64,000 nucleotides of DNA. It comes from Candidatus Competibacter phosphatis. Lineage in GTDB: Bacteria > Pseudomonadota > Gammaproteobacteria > Competibacterales > Competibacteraceae. The translations under genes and the position numbers were made by a program. The DNA lies in NCBI RefSeq assembly GCF_012939995.1, contig NZ_SPMZ01000025.1, positions 1 through 64,000 of the forward strand, given 5' to 3'. Shown one piece after another: positions 1-9,110 of the stretch (its first letter is position 1; each line of letters begins with the position of its first letter). The notes beneath the pieces were generated by a model, which saw only the letters and a list, made by a program, of their open reading frames with translations, had not been told where the DNA came from and ran no database searches.

Positions 1-33
1 ATCATCCTCTCATCCCTCGACCAAGGAATTCAC

Positions 34-591
34 ATGTCTACGACTTACCCCATTGCCGTACTCATCGGTAGCCTGCGCCGAGATTCGCTCAGCCGGAAGA
101 TGGCTCATGCGGTGAGTGCCCTGGCGCCCGCCTCGTTGGATTTGGAAATCGTCGAGATTGGCGCGATGCCCCATTACAACGCGGATCTCGACGAAGGCAC
201 GCCACCTTGGGAGTGGCTGGCCTTCCGCCAACAGATCCAGACGAAGCAAGGTGTGCTCTTTATCACGCCCGAGTTCAACCGATCGATTCCGGGCGCGCTC
301 AAGAACGCGATCGACGTGGGCTCACGTCCCTATGGTCAGGGCGCGTTGATCGGGAAGCCCTGCGCCGTGATCAGCCAGTCTCCCGGCGCACTCGGCGGAT
401 TCGGCGCGAACCATCATCTTCGTCAACCCTTGGTCAGTTTGAACATGCCGGCGATGCAGCAGCCGGAAGCCTATATCGGCAACGCGGCCGCGCTGTTCGA
501 CGAACAGGGCGCATTGAGCAATGAAGCGACGCGTGAATTTTTGACCAAGTTCATGCAGTCCTTCGCCCAGTGGGTGGAACGTCACGTCTAG
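34..591 (+). CDS. NADPH-dependent FMN reductase family flavoprotein
   Basis: This 185-residue protein has the small flavodoxin-like fold of the NADPH-dependent FMN reductase/quinone reductase (ChrR, YieF) family. These enzymes bind FMN and reduce quinones, azo compounds or metal oxyanions in the cytosol. Visible features are the N-terminal phosphate-binding loop GSLRRDSLSRKM (about residues 12-24), and the flavin-contacting segment TPEFNRSIPGALKNAID near residue 80, which is close to the family consensus TPEYN-S-PG-LKNAIDW. Length is normal for the family. The ATG at 34 is preceded by an AAGGAA ribosome site. It stands alone, with no partner gene in the window. The true substrate cannot be read from sequence. 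Confidence 0.9.
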   Translation: MSTTYPIAVLIGSLRRDSLSRKMAHAVSALAPASLDLEIVEIGAMPHYNADLDEGTPPWEWLAFRQQIQTKQGVLFITPEFNRSIPGALKNAIDVGSRPYGQGALIGKPCAVISQSPGALGGFGANHHLRQPLVSLNMPAMQQPEAYIGNAAALFDEQGALSNEATREFLTKFMQSFAQWVERHV

Positions 592-961
592 ACGCGACCC
601 AGCAGATCAGGGACTGAGACGACCCGCAGTTTCTCGAAGCCAAGGGTCTCCAGGCCAGAACGTCGTGGTCGATCTCGAAAGAGCGAAAAAAGCGTTGTAG
701 GCATTACCGCCTGAAGGACCGAAACGGATTCATTCATTGGGAGTGAACGCGGTCGCCAAGAAATTCTTGAACATGATTATCCATCAATGACTTGGATTTT
801 TTGTCCTGTACTTAGCGTTTGCCGACAAAAGCCTTATCATGACGCCCCTGCAGCAGTCAGGGATGAGGTCAGATGCCGAATTATTCTTCGATGACCGTTC
901 GAGTACGGCAATTGCGAGCATCTGGCGAATCCGCCATCAGAAATTCAACTGAAAGGTCATT
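592..961. other. Intergenic region, no gene recognised
   Basis: These 370 bases between the flavin reductase and ychF contain no convincing gene. A short open stretch around 695-778 would encode a plausible-looking peptide (ending FLNMIIHQ) but has a stop just upstream and no start or ribosome site, so it could be a decayed remnant. The promoter of ychF must lie here, but no good -35/-10 pair stands out. An AAAGG ribosome site sits directly before the ychF start. Confidence 0.5.
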
Positions 962-2053
962 ATGTCTCTCAAATGCGGTATTGTCGGGTTGCCGAACGTC
1001 GGCAAATCCACGTTGTTCAATGCGCTCACCAAGGCGGGTATCCAGGCCGAGAATTACCCGTTCTGCACCATCGACCCCAATGTCGGGATGGTACTGGTGC
1101 CCGATCCACGCTTGGAGGCCCTGGCCACCATCGTCAAACCCCAGAAAATCGTGCCGGCCACGGTCGAGTTCGTCGATATCGCCGGATTGGTGGCGGGCGC
1201 TTCCAAGGGCGAGGGATTGGGTAATCAATTTCTGGCCCATATCCGCGAGACCGATGCCATCGCCCAGGTGGTGCGCTGTTTCGCGAACGACGACGTGATT
1301 CATGTGTCCGGGCGGGTCGATCCGCGCGAGGATATCGAGACCATCAATACCGAATTGGCGCTGGCCGACCTGGCGGCCGTGGAAAAAGCGTTGCTGCGTG
1401 CCGAGAAGGCGGCCAAGGCCGGTGGACGGGAAGCACTGGAACGCAAGGCGCTGTTGGAACGGGTGCAAGCCCATCTGGATACGGGTGCACCAGTGCGGAC
1501 CCTGGCGCTGGCCGCGACGGAACGCGAGCAACTGCGGGAGTTGTTCCTGCTGACCGCCAAGCCGGTGCTTTACATCGCCAACATTGCCGAAGACGGCTTC
1601 GTCGATAACCCGTTGCTGGATCAGGTCAGGGGCATTGCGGAGCGGGAAGGCGCCGAGATGGTGCCGGTGTGCGCGGCGATCGAAGCGGAGTTGGCGGAAC
1701 TGGAGGACGCCGACAAGGCCGAATTTCTGGCTGACTACGGCCTGTCCGAACCGGGGCTGGATCGGGTGATCCACGCCGCCTACAAGTTGCTTGGGCTGGA
1801 AACCTACTTTACCGCCGGTCCCAAGGAAGTACGGGCCTGGACTGTTCGAGCTGGTGCCACCGCGCCGCAAGCGGCGGGCGTGATTCACACCGATTTCGAG
1901 CGCGGTTTCATTCGCGCCGAGGTGATCGCCTATGCCGATTACATCGCCTGCGGCGGCGAATCCGGCGCACGGGAGGCGGGCAAGTGGCGATTGGAGGGCA
2001 AGGACTACATGGTCCAGGAAGGCGACGTCATGCACTTCCGCTTCAACGTCTAG
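962..2053 (+). CDS. ychF: Redox-regulated ATPase YchF (Obg-related)
   Basis: YchF is a universally conserved P-loop NTPase of the Obg group that prefers ATP to GTP, binds ribosomes and modulates the oxidative stress response. The 363-residue length is exactly typical. Visible are the P-loop GLPNVGKST (residues 9-17), the switch region [10 protein letters not shown], the G3 motif DIAGLV, the altered G4 segment YIANI that explains relaxed base specificity, a central coiled coil (about 125-200), and a C-terminal TGS domain ending in [11 protein letters not shown]. The start at 962 follows an AAAGG site. In many Gammaproteobacteria pth precedes ychF; here it does not, so the gene appears monocistronic. 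Confidence 0.97.
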   Translation: MSLKCGIVGLPNVGKSTLFNALTKAGIQAENYPFCTIDPNVGMVLVPDPRLEALATIVKPQKIVPATVEFVDIAGLVAGASKGEGLGNQFLAHIRETDAIAQVVRCFANDDVIHVSGRVDPREDIETINTELALADLAAVEKALLRAEKAAKAGGREALERKALLERVQAHLDTGAPVRTLALAATEREQLRELFLLTAKPVLYIANIAEDGFVDNPLLDQVRGIAEREGAEMVPVCAAIEAELAELEDADKAEFLADYGLSEPGLDRVIHAAYKLLGLETYFTAGPKEVRAWTVRAGATAPQAAGVIHTDFERGFIRAEVIAYADYIACGGESGAREAGKWRLEGKDYMVQEGDVMHFRFNV

Positions 2054-2111
2054 GCGGCGGGCATGGCCACGCCCACCCAGACTCCATGGTCTGGAGGAGG
2101 AATGCTGTCAG

Positions 2112-2138
2112 ACGATCATGGATGCTCTGATCGTTTCT
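2112..2138 (+). terminator. Possible weak terminator after ychF
   Basis: A perfect 7-bp inverted repeat (ACGATCA at 2112-2118 and TGATCGT at 2128-2134) with a 9-nt loop is followed by a short TTTCTC tract. It lies between convergent ychF and the arsenic island, where a terminator is expected. The stem is AT-containing and the T run short, so the call is tentative. Confidence 0.35.
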
Positions 2139-2190
2139 CGCCAACCTTGGTGCTGTGGGCGAGGTTCACGGCTGGGCTGGGCAAGCGGCG

Positions 2191-2427
2191 TCAGGCGCTT
2201 AACAGCTTCTTGATCTCTTCCACCGACAACACCTTGCCGGTGCTCTTGATCTCCCCGTTCACCGCCAGCGCCGGCGTGGTCATCACCCCGGCGTCGATGA
2301 TGGCGTTGATGTCGGTCACTTTCTCCAACTCATACTCCAGGCCCAGCGCCTGAGCGGCATCGCTGGCATGCTGGCCGAGAGTGGCGCATTTCGCGCAACC
2401 GCTACCCAGAATTTGCAACTTCATCAT
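2191..2427 (-). CDS. Small thioredoxin-like redox-active disulfide protein
   Basis: This 78-residue protein belongs to the small thioredoxin-fold family named redox-active disulfide protein 2. It has an N-terminal CxxC (GSGCAKC, residues 8-14) after the first beta strand, and the thioredoxin cis-proline segment TTPALAVNG (about residues 50-58). It starts 13 bases after the stop of the COG0701 permease and is very probably cotranscribed with it. This pairing is a recurrent one in bacteria, so the protein likely reduces or delivers a thiol-bound substrate for that permease. The track start has two adjacent Met codons and either could be used. Confidence 0.88.
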   Translation of the reverse strand: MMKLQILGSGCAKCATLGQHASDAAQALGLEYELEKVTDINAIIDAGVMTTPALAVNGEIKSTGKVLSVEEIKKLLSA

Positions 2428-2440
2428 GATCCTGATTCCC

Positions 2441-3824
2441 CTATGGATAGAACATACCGAACAGCACGCCGGAGAGAGTCGCCATGACCACCACCAGCGC
2501 GCAGTAAACCAGCGTCTTTTCGGTGCCGAGAATACCGCGAATCACCAGCATGTTCGGTAAGGACAGCGCCGGTCCCGCCAGCAGCAACGCCAGCGCCGGT
2601 CCTTTACCCATGCCGGCGCCGAGCAGACCTTGAACGATGGGCACTTCGGTCAGGGTCGCGAAGTACATGAACGCTCCCACCAGCGCGGCCAGCACATTGG
2701 CCACCAGCGAATTGCCACCCACCGCCGCGCCCACCCATTCGGACGGGATGATGCCCTCATGGCCGGGGCGCCCCAGCAGAAATCCCGCCAGCAGCACGCC
2801 CCCCCAGCAACAGCGGCAAAATCAGCTTGGCGAAACTCCAGGTCTGGCCTAGCCATTCCTCGCCATCGCCGACTTGCGTCGCGGCGGCCAAGGTCAAACC
2901 GATCAAACCGGCGCTGAACGCCAGTTCGGGATGTCGTGGAATCAGTATCGACAAGACGGCGACGACGACGACGGTCGCGGCCAACGGCGGCCAGCGCCAC
3001 CGCCAGCGCCAGACCAGCAATCCGGCCAGGCTCAGACCCGCCAGCGCGGTCAGCGGCCACTTCCAGGCGAAGATCGCGTGCCACACCGCGCTGTCTTCGG
3101 CACTGGCGGGCGCCCAGTTGGCGAACACCAACACCGCCACCTGCAAGGCGAAAAACGTGGCGGTGTCGCCCAGCGGTCGGCCTTGGTCAGTGCCTAGTAC
3201 AAACCCTTGCTGATTCGCCGCCCGCGTTTGCTCCTCGCAGCGGTAAATCCAGTGCATGATCAACCCGATCACCAGCGCGAAACTCACCGCGCCCACCGCC
3301 CGCGCCACGCCCAGTTCCACGCCGAGGATCTTGGCGGTGAGCACGATGGCCAGCACATTGATCGCGGGGCCGGAATAGAGAAACGCAATGGCTGGGCCGA
3401 GTCCCGCGCCGCGTCGATAGATGCCGCCGAACAAGGGCAGTACGGTGCAGGAGCACACCGCCAAGATCGAGCCGGACACCGAGGCTACCCCATAGGCGGC
3501 GACCTTGTGGGCGGCAGGACCGAGATATTTCATGACGGCGTTCTGGCTGATGAACACCGCGATGGCTCCGGCAATGAAGAAGGCCGGCACCAGGCAGAGC
3601 ATCACATGCTCGCGAGCGTACCAATGGAGCAGCGCCAGTCCTTCCAGAATGGCGTTGTCGAATCGAGCCGCGCCCACCGGCATGAAAAAGACCAGCAGGA
3701 ACACGGCGACGATGCCGCCCAGCCATTTGAATTCGGCAGGGTAGTCCCGTGCCATGGCGCGTAGCCGATTCAGTGCGTCGGCGAACGCATTCGTCGACGC
3801 GGGGGAGGTGGATAGAGTTGCCAT
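2441..3824 (-). CDS. COG0701 family permease (ArsP/YraQ-like), frameshifted
   Basis: This is a polytopic inner-membrane permease of the PF03773 family, whose members include the organoarsenical exporter ArsP. The reading frame is split: 2757-3824 gives the N-terminal 340 or so residues, and 2441-2797 gives the C-terminal part. Removing one base from the C7 run at 2799-2805 joins them as LLLGG-VLLAGFLLG and gives about 460 residues. The family signature AVCSCTVLPLFGGIYRRGAG (about residues 115-135) is intact, as are many hydrophobic helices and the C-terminal repeat of the fold. It lies 15 bases after arsR and just before the mini-thioredoxin. The substrate is uncertain: arsenic species are suggested by neighbours only. 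The frameshift is probably a homopolymer read error. Confidence 0.85.
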
Positions 3825-3839
3825 GGCGGAACTCCTCGT

Positions 3840-4208
3840 TCAGGCCGCGCAGCGCCGCTGGGGCCGATTGGGCATGTCCGCCAGCGCGGCGCGGTCGGTG
3901 GAAAACGGGGTTTGCTCGGCCAGCGCCCGCTGGCAGGTCGATAGAACCTCGTGCATCCAGGCGGGGAGATCGGGGTGCAGGCGGTAGTAAATCCACTGCG
4001 CTTCGCGGCGGTCGAGGATGAAACCGGCCGCTCGCAGCGCCGCCAGATGCCGCGAGATCTTGGGTTGGATTTCACCCAGAGCGTGCGTCATCTCGCAGAC
4101 ACAGATTTCCTCTTCCGCCACCATCAGCATCAGGCAGCGCAGCCGGGTGGTGTCGGCCAGGGCTTGGAAAAAGCGATGAGCATGAGGCATGAGGCTTTTA
4201 ATCCGCAT
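3840..4208 (-). CDS. arsR: ArsR/SmtB family repressor with CxC arsenite site
   Basis: This is a winged-helix metalloregulator of about 122 residues. The segment EEEICVCEMTHAL matches the alpha-3 As(III) site of classical plasmid R773-type ArsR. Both critical cysteines of the CxC are present and the third, auxiliary Cys is replaced by Thr. The recognition helix reads QPKISRHLAALRAAGFI. An open frame extends upstream to a GTG at 4271, but that would run through an AT-rich dyad that looks like the operator. The ATG at 4208, preceded by GGAT, is therefore the chosen start; 4190 is another candidate. The gene lies 89 bases after arsC and probably represses itself plus the downstream permease and mini-thioredoxin genes. 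Confidence 0.9.
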   Translation of the reverse strand: MRIKSLMPHAHRFFQALADTTRLRCLMLMVAEEEICVCEMTHALGEIQPKISRHLAALRAAGFILDRREAQWIYYRLHPDLPAWMHEVLSTCQRALAEQTPFSTDRAALADMPNRPQRRCAA

Positions 4209-4228
4209 ATTCGTATATCCATATATAT
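4207..4228. promoter_or_regulatory. Putative ArsR operator upstream of arsR-permease
   Basis: A run of alternating A/T in an otherwise GC-rich region contains the perfect dyad TATAT-CC-ATATA (4214-4225) next to another ATAT-N4-ATAT. ArsR/SmtB repressors bind AT-rich imperfect dyads near their own promoters. It sits directly over the start region of the first ArsR gene, suggesting autoregulation. Binding is inferred, not shown. Confidence 0.5.
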
Positions 4229-4297
4229 CACGATCCAGAGTAATTGCAAGGGCCGGCAGAGTGGGCGCCACTCGGATGGTGGCGCCTCGATCGGCGG

Positions 4298-4777
4298 TTA
4301 CGGTAGCAGAGTACCGATACGGCCCATCTCGGCCTTCAGACGGGCGCGATCATTCTGCAATTCAGCCAACGGCAGCGCGAAAAAAGCTTCGATACGGGCG
4401 CGCAGTATCCGATAAGCGTGCAGGAAAGCCGCATCGATCTCCGCATCACCGCCGGTGGCGTGGGCCGGGTCGTCCACGCCCCAGTGCGTTCGGAGCACCG
4501 GTCCCAGATACGCTGGGCAGGTTTCGCCCGCCGCGCTGGCGCAGACCGTAATCACGATGTCGGGCGTGACGGGCAGATCGTCCCAGGATTTGCTGTGATA
4601 GCCCTCGGTCGAGATACCCTCGCGCGCCAGCAGGGCCAGCGAACGCGGGTGAATTTGGCCGGTCGGATGGCTGCCGGCGCTCAGCGCCTTCCAACCCGAC
4701 GGCGCCAGATGATTGAAGGTGGCTTCGCCCAGAATCGAGCGACAGGAATTACCGGTGCAGAGAAACAGGACGTTCAT
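4298..4777 (-). CDS. arsC: Arsenate reductase, low-molecular-weight phosphatase type
   Basis: This 159-residue cytosolic enzyme reduces arsenate to arsenite using a phosphotyrosine-phosphatase fold. The anion-binding P-loop CTGNSCRS lies at residues 7-14 with the nucleophilic Cys7 and Arg13. Further Cys residues in VCASAAGETCPAY (about 80-92) match the resolving pair expected of the thioredoxin/glutaredoxin-coupled class. The general-acid segment WGVDDPAH is also present. It lies 94 bases after acr3 in the same orientation, so its product arsenite would be handed to Acr3 for export. Confidence 0.95.
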   Translation of the reverse strand: MNVLFLCTGNSCRSILGEATFNHLAPSGWKALSAGSHPTGQIHPRSLALLAREGISTEGYHSKSWDDLPVTPDIVITVCASAAGETCPAYLGPVLRTHWGVDDPAHATGGDAEIDAAFLHAYRILRARIEAFFALPLAELQNDRARLKAEMGRIGTLLP

Positions 4778-4871
4778 GATGCAGCCTTTCAGGTCGGGTT
4801 GAGGAGCATGGCGGCGGCTGAACGAAGGCGATGGGATGACCTGTCAGCCGCGCTGGAATCGCCAAAAGTAG

Positions 4872-5969
4872 CTAAACGATCTCCGTTGCCGGCTGGTTCG
4901 GCCTCCGCTCGTACCACGCGCGGCTGCGATTGACGATCCCGGCGACGATCAGCATCACCGGCACTTCGATGAGGACCCCCACCACGGTGGCCAGCGCCGC
5001 GCCGGACTCAAAGCCGAATAGCGCAATGGCTGCCGCCACCGCCAATTCGAAGAAATTGCTGGCCCCAATCAGGGCCGAGGGACCGGCCACGCAATGCGGC
5101 GATCCGACCTGACGGTTGAGCCAGTAGGCCAGCCCGGCGTTGAAGAACACCTGGAACAGGATCGGAATCGCCAGCAGCAGGATCACCAGCGGTTGCTTCA
5201 CGATCTGCTCGCCCTGGAAGCCGAACAGCAACACCAAGGTGGTCAGCAGCGCGGTCAGCGAGCTTGGGCCAAGCATGTCGAGCAGACGCGCCAGTCCCGC
5301 TGGACCCTGGGATTTCAGGATCGTGCCACGCACGACTTGGGCGATGATCAGGGGAATCGCGATGTACAGCACCACCGACAGAAACAGGGTATCCCACGGC
5401 ACGACGATTGAGGTCATGCCTAGCAGCAGGCCGACGATGGGGCCGAAGGCGAACACCATGATGATGTCGTTGAGTGCCACCTGACTTAGAGTGAAATGCG
5501 GTTCGCCCGTGGTCAGATTGCTCCACACGAACACCATCGCGGTGCAAGGCGCGGCGGCCAGCAGGATCAAGCCGGCGATGTAGGATTCGATCCGATCCGC
5601 CGGCAACAGCGGCGCGAACAGCCCGCCGACGAACAGCCAGCCCAGCAGCGCCATCGAAAATGGCTTGATGCCCCAGTTGATCAGCAGGGTCACGCCGATC
5701 CCGCGCCAGTATTGGCCGACCTCACGCAGCGCGGCGAAGTCGATCTTGACCAGCATCGGGATGATCATCAGCCAGATCAGTACCGCCACCGGCAGGTTGA
5801 CTTGGGCGATTTCCAACTTGCCGATGGCCTGGAACACGCCCGGCAGGAAGTGCCCCAGCACGATGCCGGTCACGATGCACAGCGCCACCCACAGCGTCAG
5901 GTAACGCTCGAACACCCCGAGTCGGGTACCTTCCGCCTGTTGGGCGGCGACCTCGCAGGCTGCGCTCAT
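4872..5969 (-). CDS. acr3: Acr3-family arsenite efflux transporter
   Basis: This 365-residue inner-membrane protein with about ten hydrophobic helices exports As(III), probably by proton antiport. The invariant cysteine essential in Acr3 proteins is seen in AAAPCTAMVFVWSNLT (about residues 138-153), and the conserved ALNDIIMVF helix follows. Length and helix pattern match bacterial Acr3. The ATG at 5969 follows a GGAGAAC ribosome site. It is the first gene of the minus-strand arsenic operon and is transcribed away from the second ArsR gene. An inverted repeat 95 bases upstream is the likely operator. The name arsB is sometimes used for this family, but the sequence is not the unrelated ArsB. 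Confidence 0.96.
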   Translation of the reverse strand: MSAACEVAAQQAEGTRLGVFERYLTLWVALCIVTGIVLGHFLPGVFQAIGKLEIAQVNLPVAVLIWLMIIPMLVKIDFAALREVGQYWRGIGVTLLINWGIKPFSMALLGWLFVGGLFAPLLPADRIESYIAGLILLAAAPCTAMVFVWSNLTTGEPHFTLSQVALNDIIMVFAFGPIVGLLLGMTSIVVPWDTLFLSVVLYIAIPLIIAQVVRGTILKSQGPAGLARLLDMLGPSSLTALLTTLVLLFGFQGEQIVKQPLVILLLAIPILFQVFFNAGLAYWLNRQVGSPHCVAGPSALIGASNFFELAVAAAIALFGFESGAALATVVGVLIEVPVMLIVAGIVNRSRAWYERRPNQPATEIV

Positions 5970-6063
5970 TCATTGTTCTCCAATACAGATTTTGCCAATC
6001 TCATCCAGCTTGGACTGCAACTCGATGTTATCCAGCGCATGGATGGGTGCCTTTAAATTCTAT

Positions 6064-6083
6064 ATTTTCATAATAATGAAAAT
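6064..6083. promoter_or_regulatory. Perfect inverted repeat, likely ArsR operator
   Basis: ATTTTCAT and ATGAAAAT form perfect 8-bp arms around AATA in an AT-rich patch. It lies in the divergent region, 95 bases upstream of acr3 and 155 bases upstream of the second arsR. Its position and symmetry fit a repressor site controlling the acr3-arsC transcript and perhaps both directions. Confidence 0.6.
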
Positions 6084-6238
6084 TATAAATCGAAATCAAC
6101 ATCACTGAATTGCTGAGCCGAAGAACCCTTGTTAGAGCGCGCGCTGCGAATCGGGTGAGTCATGTCGCGCGATGTCTTGTCTGAGCATTGCCCAATGGCG
6201 ATTCTTGATAGCGTAGTGTTTGTTCCCAAGATGACGAC

Positions 6239-6598
6239 ATGATGAAAAAATCAGCCGTATTGGCCGCGCTTAGTGCGTTGGCCCAGGAAACGCGCCTGGA
6301 TATTTTTCGCTATCTGGTGGAAGTGGGTTCCGTCGGCGTGCCGGCCGGACAGATCGGCGAACGCTTCGGTCTGCCGTTGCCGACCCTATCGTTTCATCTG
6401 AAAACGCTGCAACATGCCGGTTTGATCCAACGGGTTCGGCAAAGCCGCTCGCTGATCTATTCCGCCGACTTCGGTGCCATCAACGCCGTGCTGGGGTATC
6501 TGACCGAGAATTGCTGTGCCGGGCATCCGGAAATCTGTGCGATCCCGACCTGCGAAGAGGAAGTTACCAGGAGCGATCCGCCTGAGAAACAGTCATGA
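6239..6598 (+). CDS. arsR: ArsR family repressor with C-terminal cysteine sensor
   Basis: This is a 119-residue winged-helix repressor. The recognition helix is LPTLSFHLKTLQHAGLI (about residues 45-61). It lacks the alpha-3 CxC of classical ArsR and instead has vicinal cysteines followed by two more, ENCCAGHPEICAIPTC, near residues 98-114. This arrangement resembles the Acidithiobacillus ferrooxidans-type ArsR, in which a C-terminal Cys-Cys-Cys site senses As(III). It is divergent from acr3, so it most likely controls the efflux operon through the repeat at 6064-6083. The island thus encodes two repressors with different metal-site architectures. Confidence 0.92.
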   Translation: MMKKSAVLAALSALAQETRLDIFRYLVEVGSVGVPAGQIGERFGLPLPTLSFHLKTLQHAGLIQRVRQSRSLIYSADFGAINAVLGYLTENCCAGHPEICAIPTCEEEVTRSDPPEKQS

Positions 6599-6755
6599 AA
6601 TTATTTAGTTACAACTGGTTGTCAATATTCCTTCCCCATGACGCGATAGCCCCGAGCGCCGATTCTCGCTCGGTTGCCGCTAAGCGTCGGGCCGATTAGA
6701 CTAGATTTTTCATGACACTACCCCCTAAGGACGTTACCACAACGGTCAGGAGCTT

Positions 6756-7976
6756 ATGCCGCATCACTTTCCCCCGGATTCCGTCGGTCTGGTCACGCCC
6801 CAGATCCTCCAGTTCGAAGAACCGCTGGCCCTGGATTGCGGCCGGTCCCTGGCGGAATACGAACTCGTTTATGAGACTTATGGCACGCTGAACGCCGATC
6901 ACAGCAACGCCGTGCTGATTTGCCATGCCCTTTCCAGCGACCATCACGCCGCCGGTTGTCACGAGGGCACCGATCCGAACAAGCTGGGTTGGTGGGACAA
7001 CTGCATCGGCCCCGGCAAGCCGTTCGATACCCGGGAATTCTTCGTGGTCTGCTGCAACAATCTGGGCGGCTGCAAGGGTTCCACCGGCCCCACCTCGATC
7101 AACCCGGAAAACCGCAAGCCCTACGGCCCGGATTTTCCCATCGTCACTGTCAAGGACTGGGTGCGCAGCCAGGCCCGCTTGGCCGACCGGCTCGGCATCG
7201 GGCAGTGGGCGGCGGTGATCGGCGGCAGTCTGGGCGGCATGCAGGCCATGCAATGGGCGATCAGCTATCCCGACCGGGTGCGCCATGTGCTGGTCATCGC
7301 CGCCGCGCCGCGACTGTCGGCGCAAAACATCGCCTTCAACGAAGTGGCGCGTCAGGCGATCATCTCCGACCCCGATTTTCATCATGGGCACTATTACGAA
7401 TTCGGGGTGGTGCCGCGCCGCGGATTGATGATCGCCCGGATGCTTGGCCATATCACCTATCTGTCCGACGAAGGCATGCGCGCCAAGTTCGGCCGCGAGC
7501 TGCGTGAAGGCACGCCCAACTTCAACTTCAATTTCGACACCGAATTCCAAGTGGAGAGCTATTTGCGCCATCAGGGCAAGGCCTTCGTCGACCGTTTCGA
7601 TGCCAACACCTACCTGTTGATGACCAAGACCCTGGACTATTTCGATCCGGCGGCGAGTTTCGATCAGGATCTGTCGGCGGCTTTCCATCGAACGCAGGCG
7701 CGATTCCTGGTGGTTTCCTTCACCAGCGACTGGCGGTTCGCGCCGGCCCGCTCGCGCGAGATCGTGCGGGCACTGGTCCGGGCCGGTCGCGAGGTCAGCT
7801 ACAGCGAAATTGCCTCGGAGTCTGGCCACGACGCTTTTCTGATGCCGATCCCGCTGTATCATGAAACGCTGCACGGCTACCTGAGTCGGGTCGCTCGTGA
7901 GGTGAACGGCCGAACTTCCGAACCCGCCCACACCGCCGTGCCCGCCGCAACCGAGGTGAACGCCCATGCGGCCTGA
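6756..7976 (+). CDS. metX: Homoserine O-acyltransferase MetX
   Basis: MetX is an alpha/beta-hydrolase enzyme that activates homoserine with an acetyl or succinyl group for methionine synthesis. In this 406-residue protein the nucleophile elbow is [12 protein letters not shown] with Ser158. The acid residue lies in [11 protein letters not shown] and the histidine in ESGHDAFLM. The substrate-pocket hallmark [12 protein letters not shown] is present. Proteobacterial MetX encoded next to MetW often uses succinyl-CoA, but the acyl donor cannot be settled here. An AGGAG site precedes the ATG. It overlaps metW by 11 bases. A 7-bp GC hairpin (6652-6673) lies in the leader, with no recognisable SAM riboswitch. 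Confidence 0.96.
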   Translation: MPHHFPPDSVGLVTPQILQFEEPLALDCGRSLAEYELVYETYGTLNADHSNAVLICHALSSDHHAAGCHEGTDPNKLGWWDNCIGPGKPFDTREFFVVCCNNLGGCKGSTGPTSINPENRKPYGPDFPIVTVKDWVRSQARLADRLGIGQWAAVIGGSLGGMQAMQWAISYPDRVRHVLVIAAAPRLSAQNIAFNEVARQAIISDPDFHHGHYYEFGVVPRRGLMIARMLGHITYLSDEGMRAKFGRELREGTPNFNFNFDTEFQVESYLRHQGKAFVDRFDANTYLLMTKTLDYFDPAASFDQDLSAAFHRTQARFLVVSFTSDWRFAPARSREIVRALVRAGREVSYSEIASESGHDAFLMPIPLYHETLHGYLSRVAREVNGRTSEPAHTAVPAATEVNAHAA

Positions 7977-8559
7977 ACTGGAACTGATCAGCGAATGGAT
8001 CCGTCCCGGTACGCGGGTGCTGGATTTGGGTTGCGGCGACGGAGCGCTGCTGGCCTATCTGCACGAGCGCCGGCAGGTCGGCGGCTACGGTTTGGAAATC
8101 GACAGCGCCAACATTGTCAAATGCATTCGGGCGGGGGTGAACGTGATTCACGCCGATCTGGAAGCGGGCCTGGAGGATTTCGGCGACAGCAGCTTCGACT
8201 ATGTCATCATGACCCAGACCCTGCAGGCCGTTCGGCACACCGAACGGTTGTTGGACGAAATGCTGCGGGTGGGCCGGCAAGGTATCGTGACCTTCCCCAA
8301 TTTCGGCTTCTGGCGCGGTCGGTTGCAGGTCGCCCTGCATGGCTTGATGCCGGTCGGCAAGGCGTTACCTTATCAGTGGTACGACACGCCCAACGTGCAT
8401 CTGTTTACCATTCGCGATTTCGAGGCATTGTGTCGGCACAAACGGATCGACATCTTGCAGCGCATGGTGCTGGACCACGCTCACCAACCCCGGCTGGGAC
8501 CGCGCTTGTGGCCCAATCTGTTGGGTGAAATCGCCCTTTACCGGCTGGGTCGCGCCTGA
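7966..8559 (+). CDS. metW: Methionine biosynthesis protein MetW
   Basis: This 197-residue protein has a class I SAM-binding methyltransferase fold ([12 protein letters not shown], about residues 18-29). MetW is found next to MetX in many Proteobacteria and is required for, or stimulates, the MetX acyltransferase. The conserved segment [18 protein letters not shown] and the C-terminal [14 protein letters not shown] match the family. Its start overlaps the end of metX, so translation is probably coupled. Whether it methylates anything is unknown. Confidence 0.95.
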   Translation: MRPELELISEWIRPGTRVLDLGCGDGALLAYLHERRQVGGYGLEIDSANIVKCIRAGVNVIHADLEAGLEDFGDSSFDYVIMTQTLQAVRHTERLLDEMLRVGRQGIVTFPNFGFWRGRLQVALHGLMPVGKALPYQWYDTPNVHLFTIRDFEALCRHKRIDILQRMVLDHAHQPRLGPRLWPNLLGEIALYRLGRA

Positions 8560-8603
8560 TGCGCCCGCCGGCCAACGTCAGGATCGGATTTCGGGGAGAT
8601 TCA

Positions 8604-9071
8604 ATGTTCGCAACCGTACTCGCAGTCCATCGCCTTCGGCGACAAGACCGACCCGCCCGCCGGCGTGGCTTCACCCTGATCGAAGTCATGGTCGTGGTGG
8701 TGATCCTCAGCATCCTGGCCGCCGTGGTGGTGCCTCGCATCATGGACAACCCCGACAAGGCGCGAGTGGTCAAGGCCAAGCAGGACATCCGGGTGATCAA
8801 GAATCAACTCGATTTGTACCGGCTGCACAATTTCCGTTACCCGACCACCGAACAGGGATTGGAAGCGTTGGTGCAGAAGCCGGCCGAGGCCGCGCACTGG
8901 CAAGAGGGCGGCTATCTGGACAAGCTGCCCAATGACCCTTGGGGCAAACCCTATCAATATCTCAGCCCCGGTCAGCACGGCGACCTCGACATCTACTCGC
9001 TCGGCGCCGACGGACAGCCGGGTGGCGAGGGCGTGGACGCCGATATCGGCAACTGGAACCTGGACGAATAA
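8604..9071 (+). CDS. gspG: Type II secretion major pseudopilin GspG
   Basis: GspG is the main subunit of the periplasmic pseudopilus of the type II secretion system. A basic leader ends at RRG, and the prepilin peptidase cleaves before FTLIEVMVVVVIL, with Glu at mature position 5. The C-terminal domain has the family hallmark LPNDPWGKPYQYLSPG and the Ca-site region GADGQPGGEGVDADIGNW. An open frame begins at 8559, but the ATG at 8604 has a GGGGAG site and gives a more normal leader of about 20 residues, 155 in total. It heads the gsp operon. The start lies 44 bases after metW, so read-through from metXW is possible. Confidence 0.96.
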   Translation: MFATVLAVHRLRRQDRPARRRGFTLIEVMVVVVILSILAAVVVPRIMDNPDKARVVKAKQDIRVIKNQLDLYRLHNFRYPTTEQGLEALVQKPAEAAHWQEGGYLDKLPNDPWGKPYQYLSPGQHGDLDIYSLGADGQPGGEGVDADIGNWNLDE

Positions 9072-9110
9072 GCGTCGTCAGCGGCGAGATGGCGGGAGCC
9101 GAGTGTTGCG

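Noticed and set aside
695-780. A remnant transposase or toxin gene between the flavin reductase and ychF.
   Set aside because: The open stretch is under 30 codons after a stop, lacks a start and matches no family I know.
881-2035. A 384-codon minus-strand frame opposite ychF.
   Set aside because: ychF is unequivocal; the antisense frame has no ribosome site or recognised domain.
4209-4271. Longer N terminus for the first ArsR, starting with GTG at 4271.
   Set aside because: The extension would run through the AT-rich dyad, is not family-like and lacks a ribosome site.
6599-6755. A SAM riboswitch before metX.
   Set aside because: Only a 7-bp hairpin (6652-6673) is present. No SAM-I or SAM-II conserved cores could be recognised.
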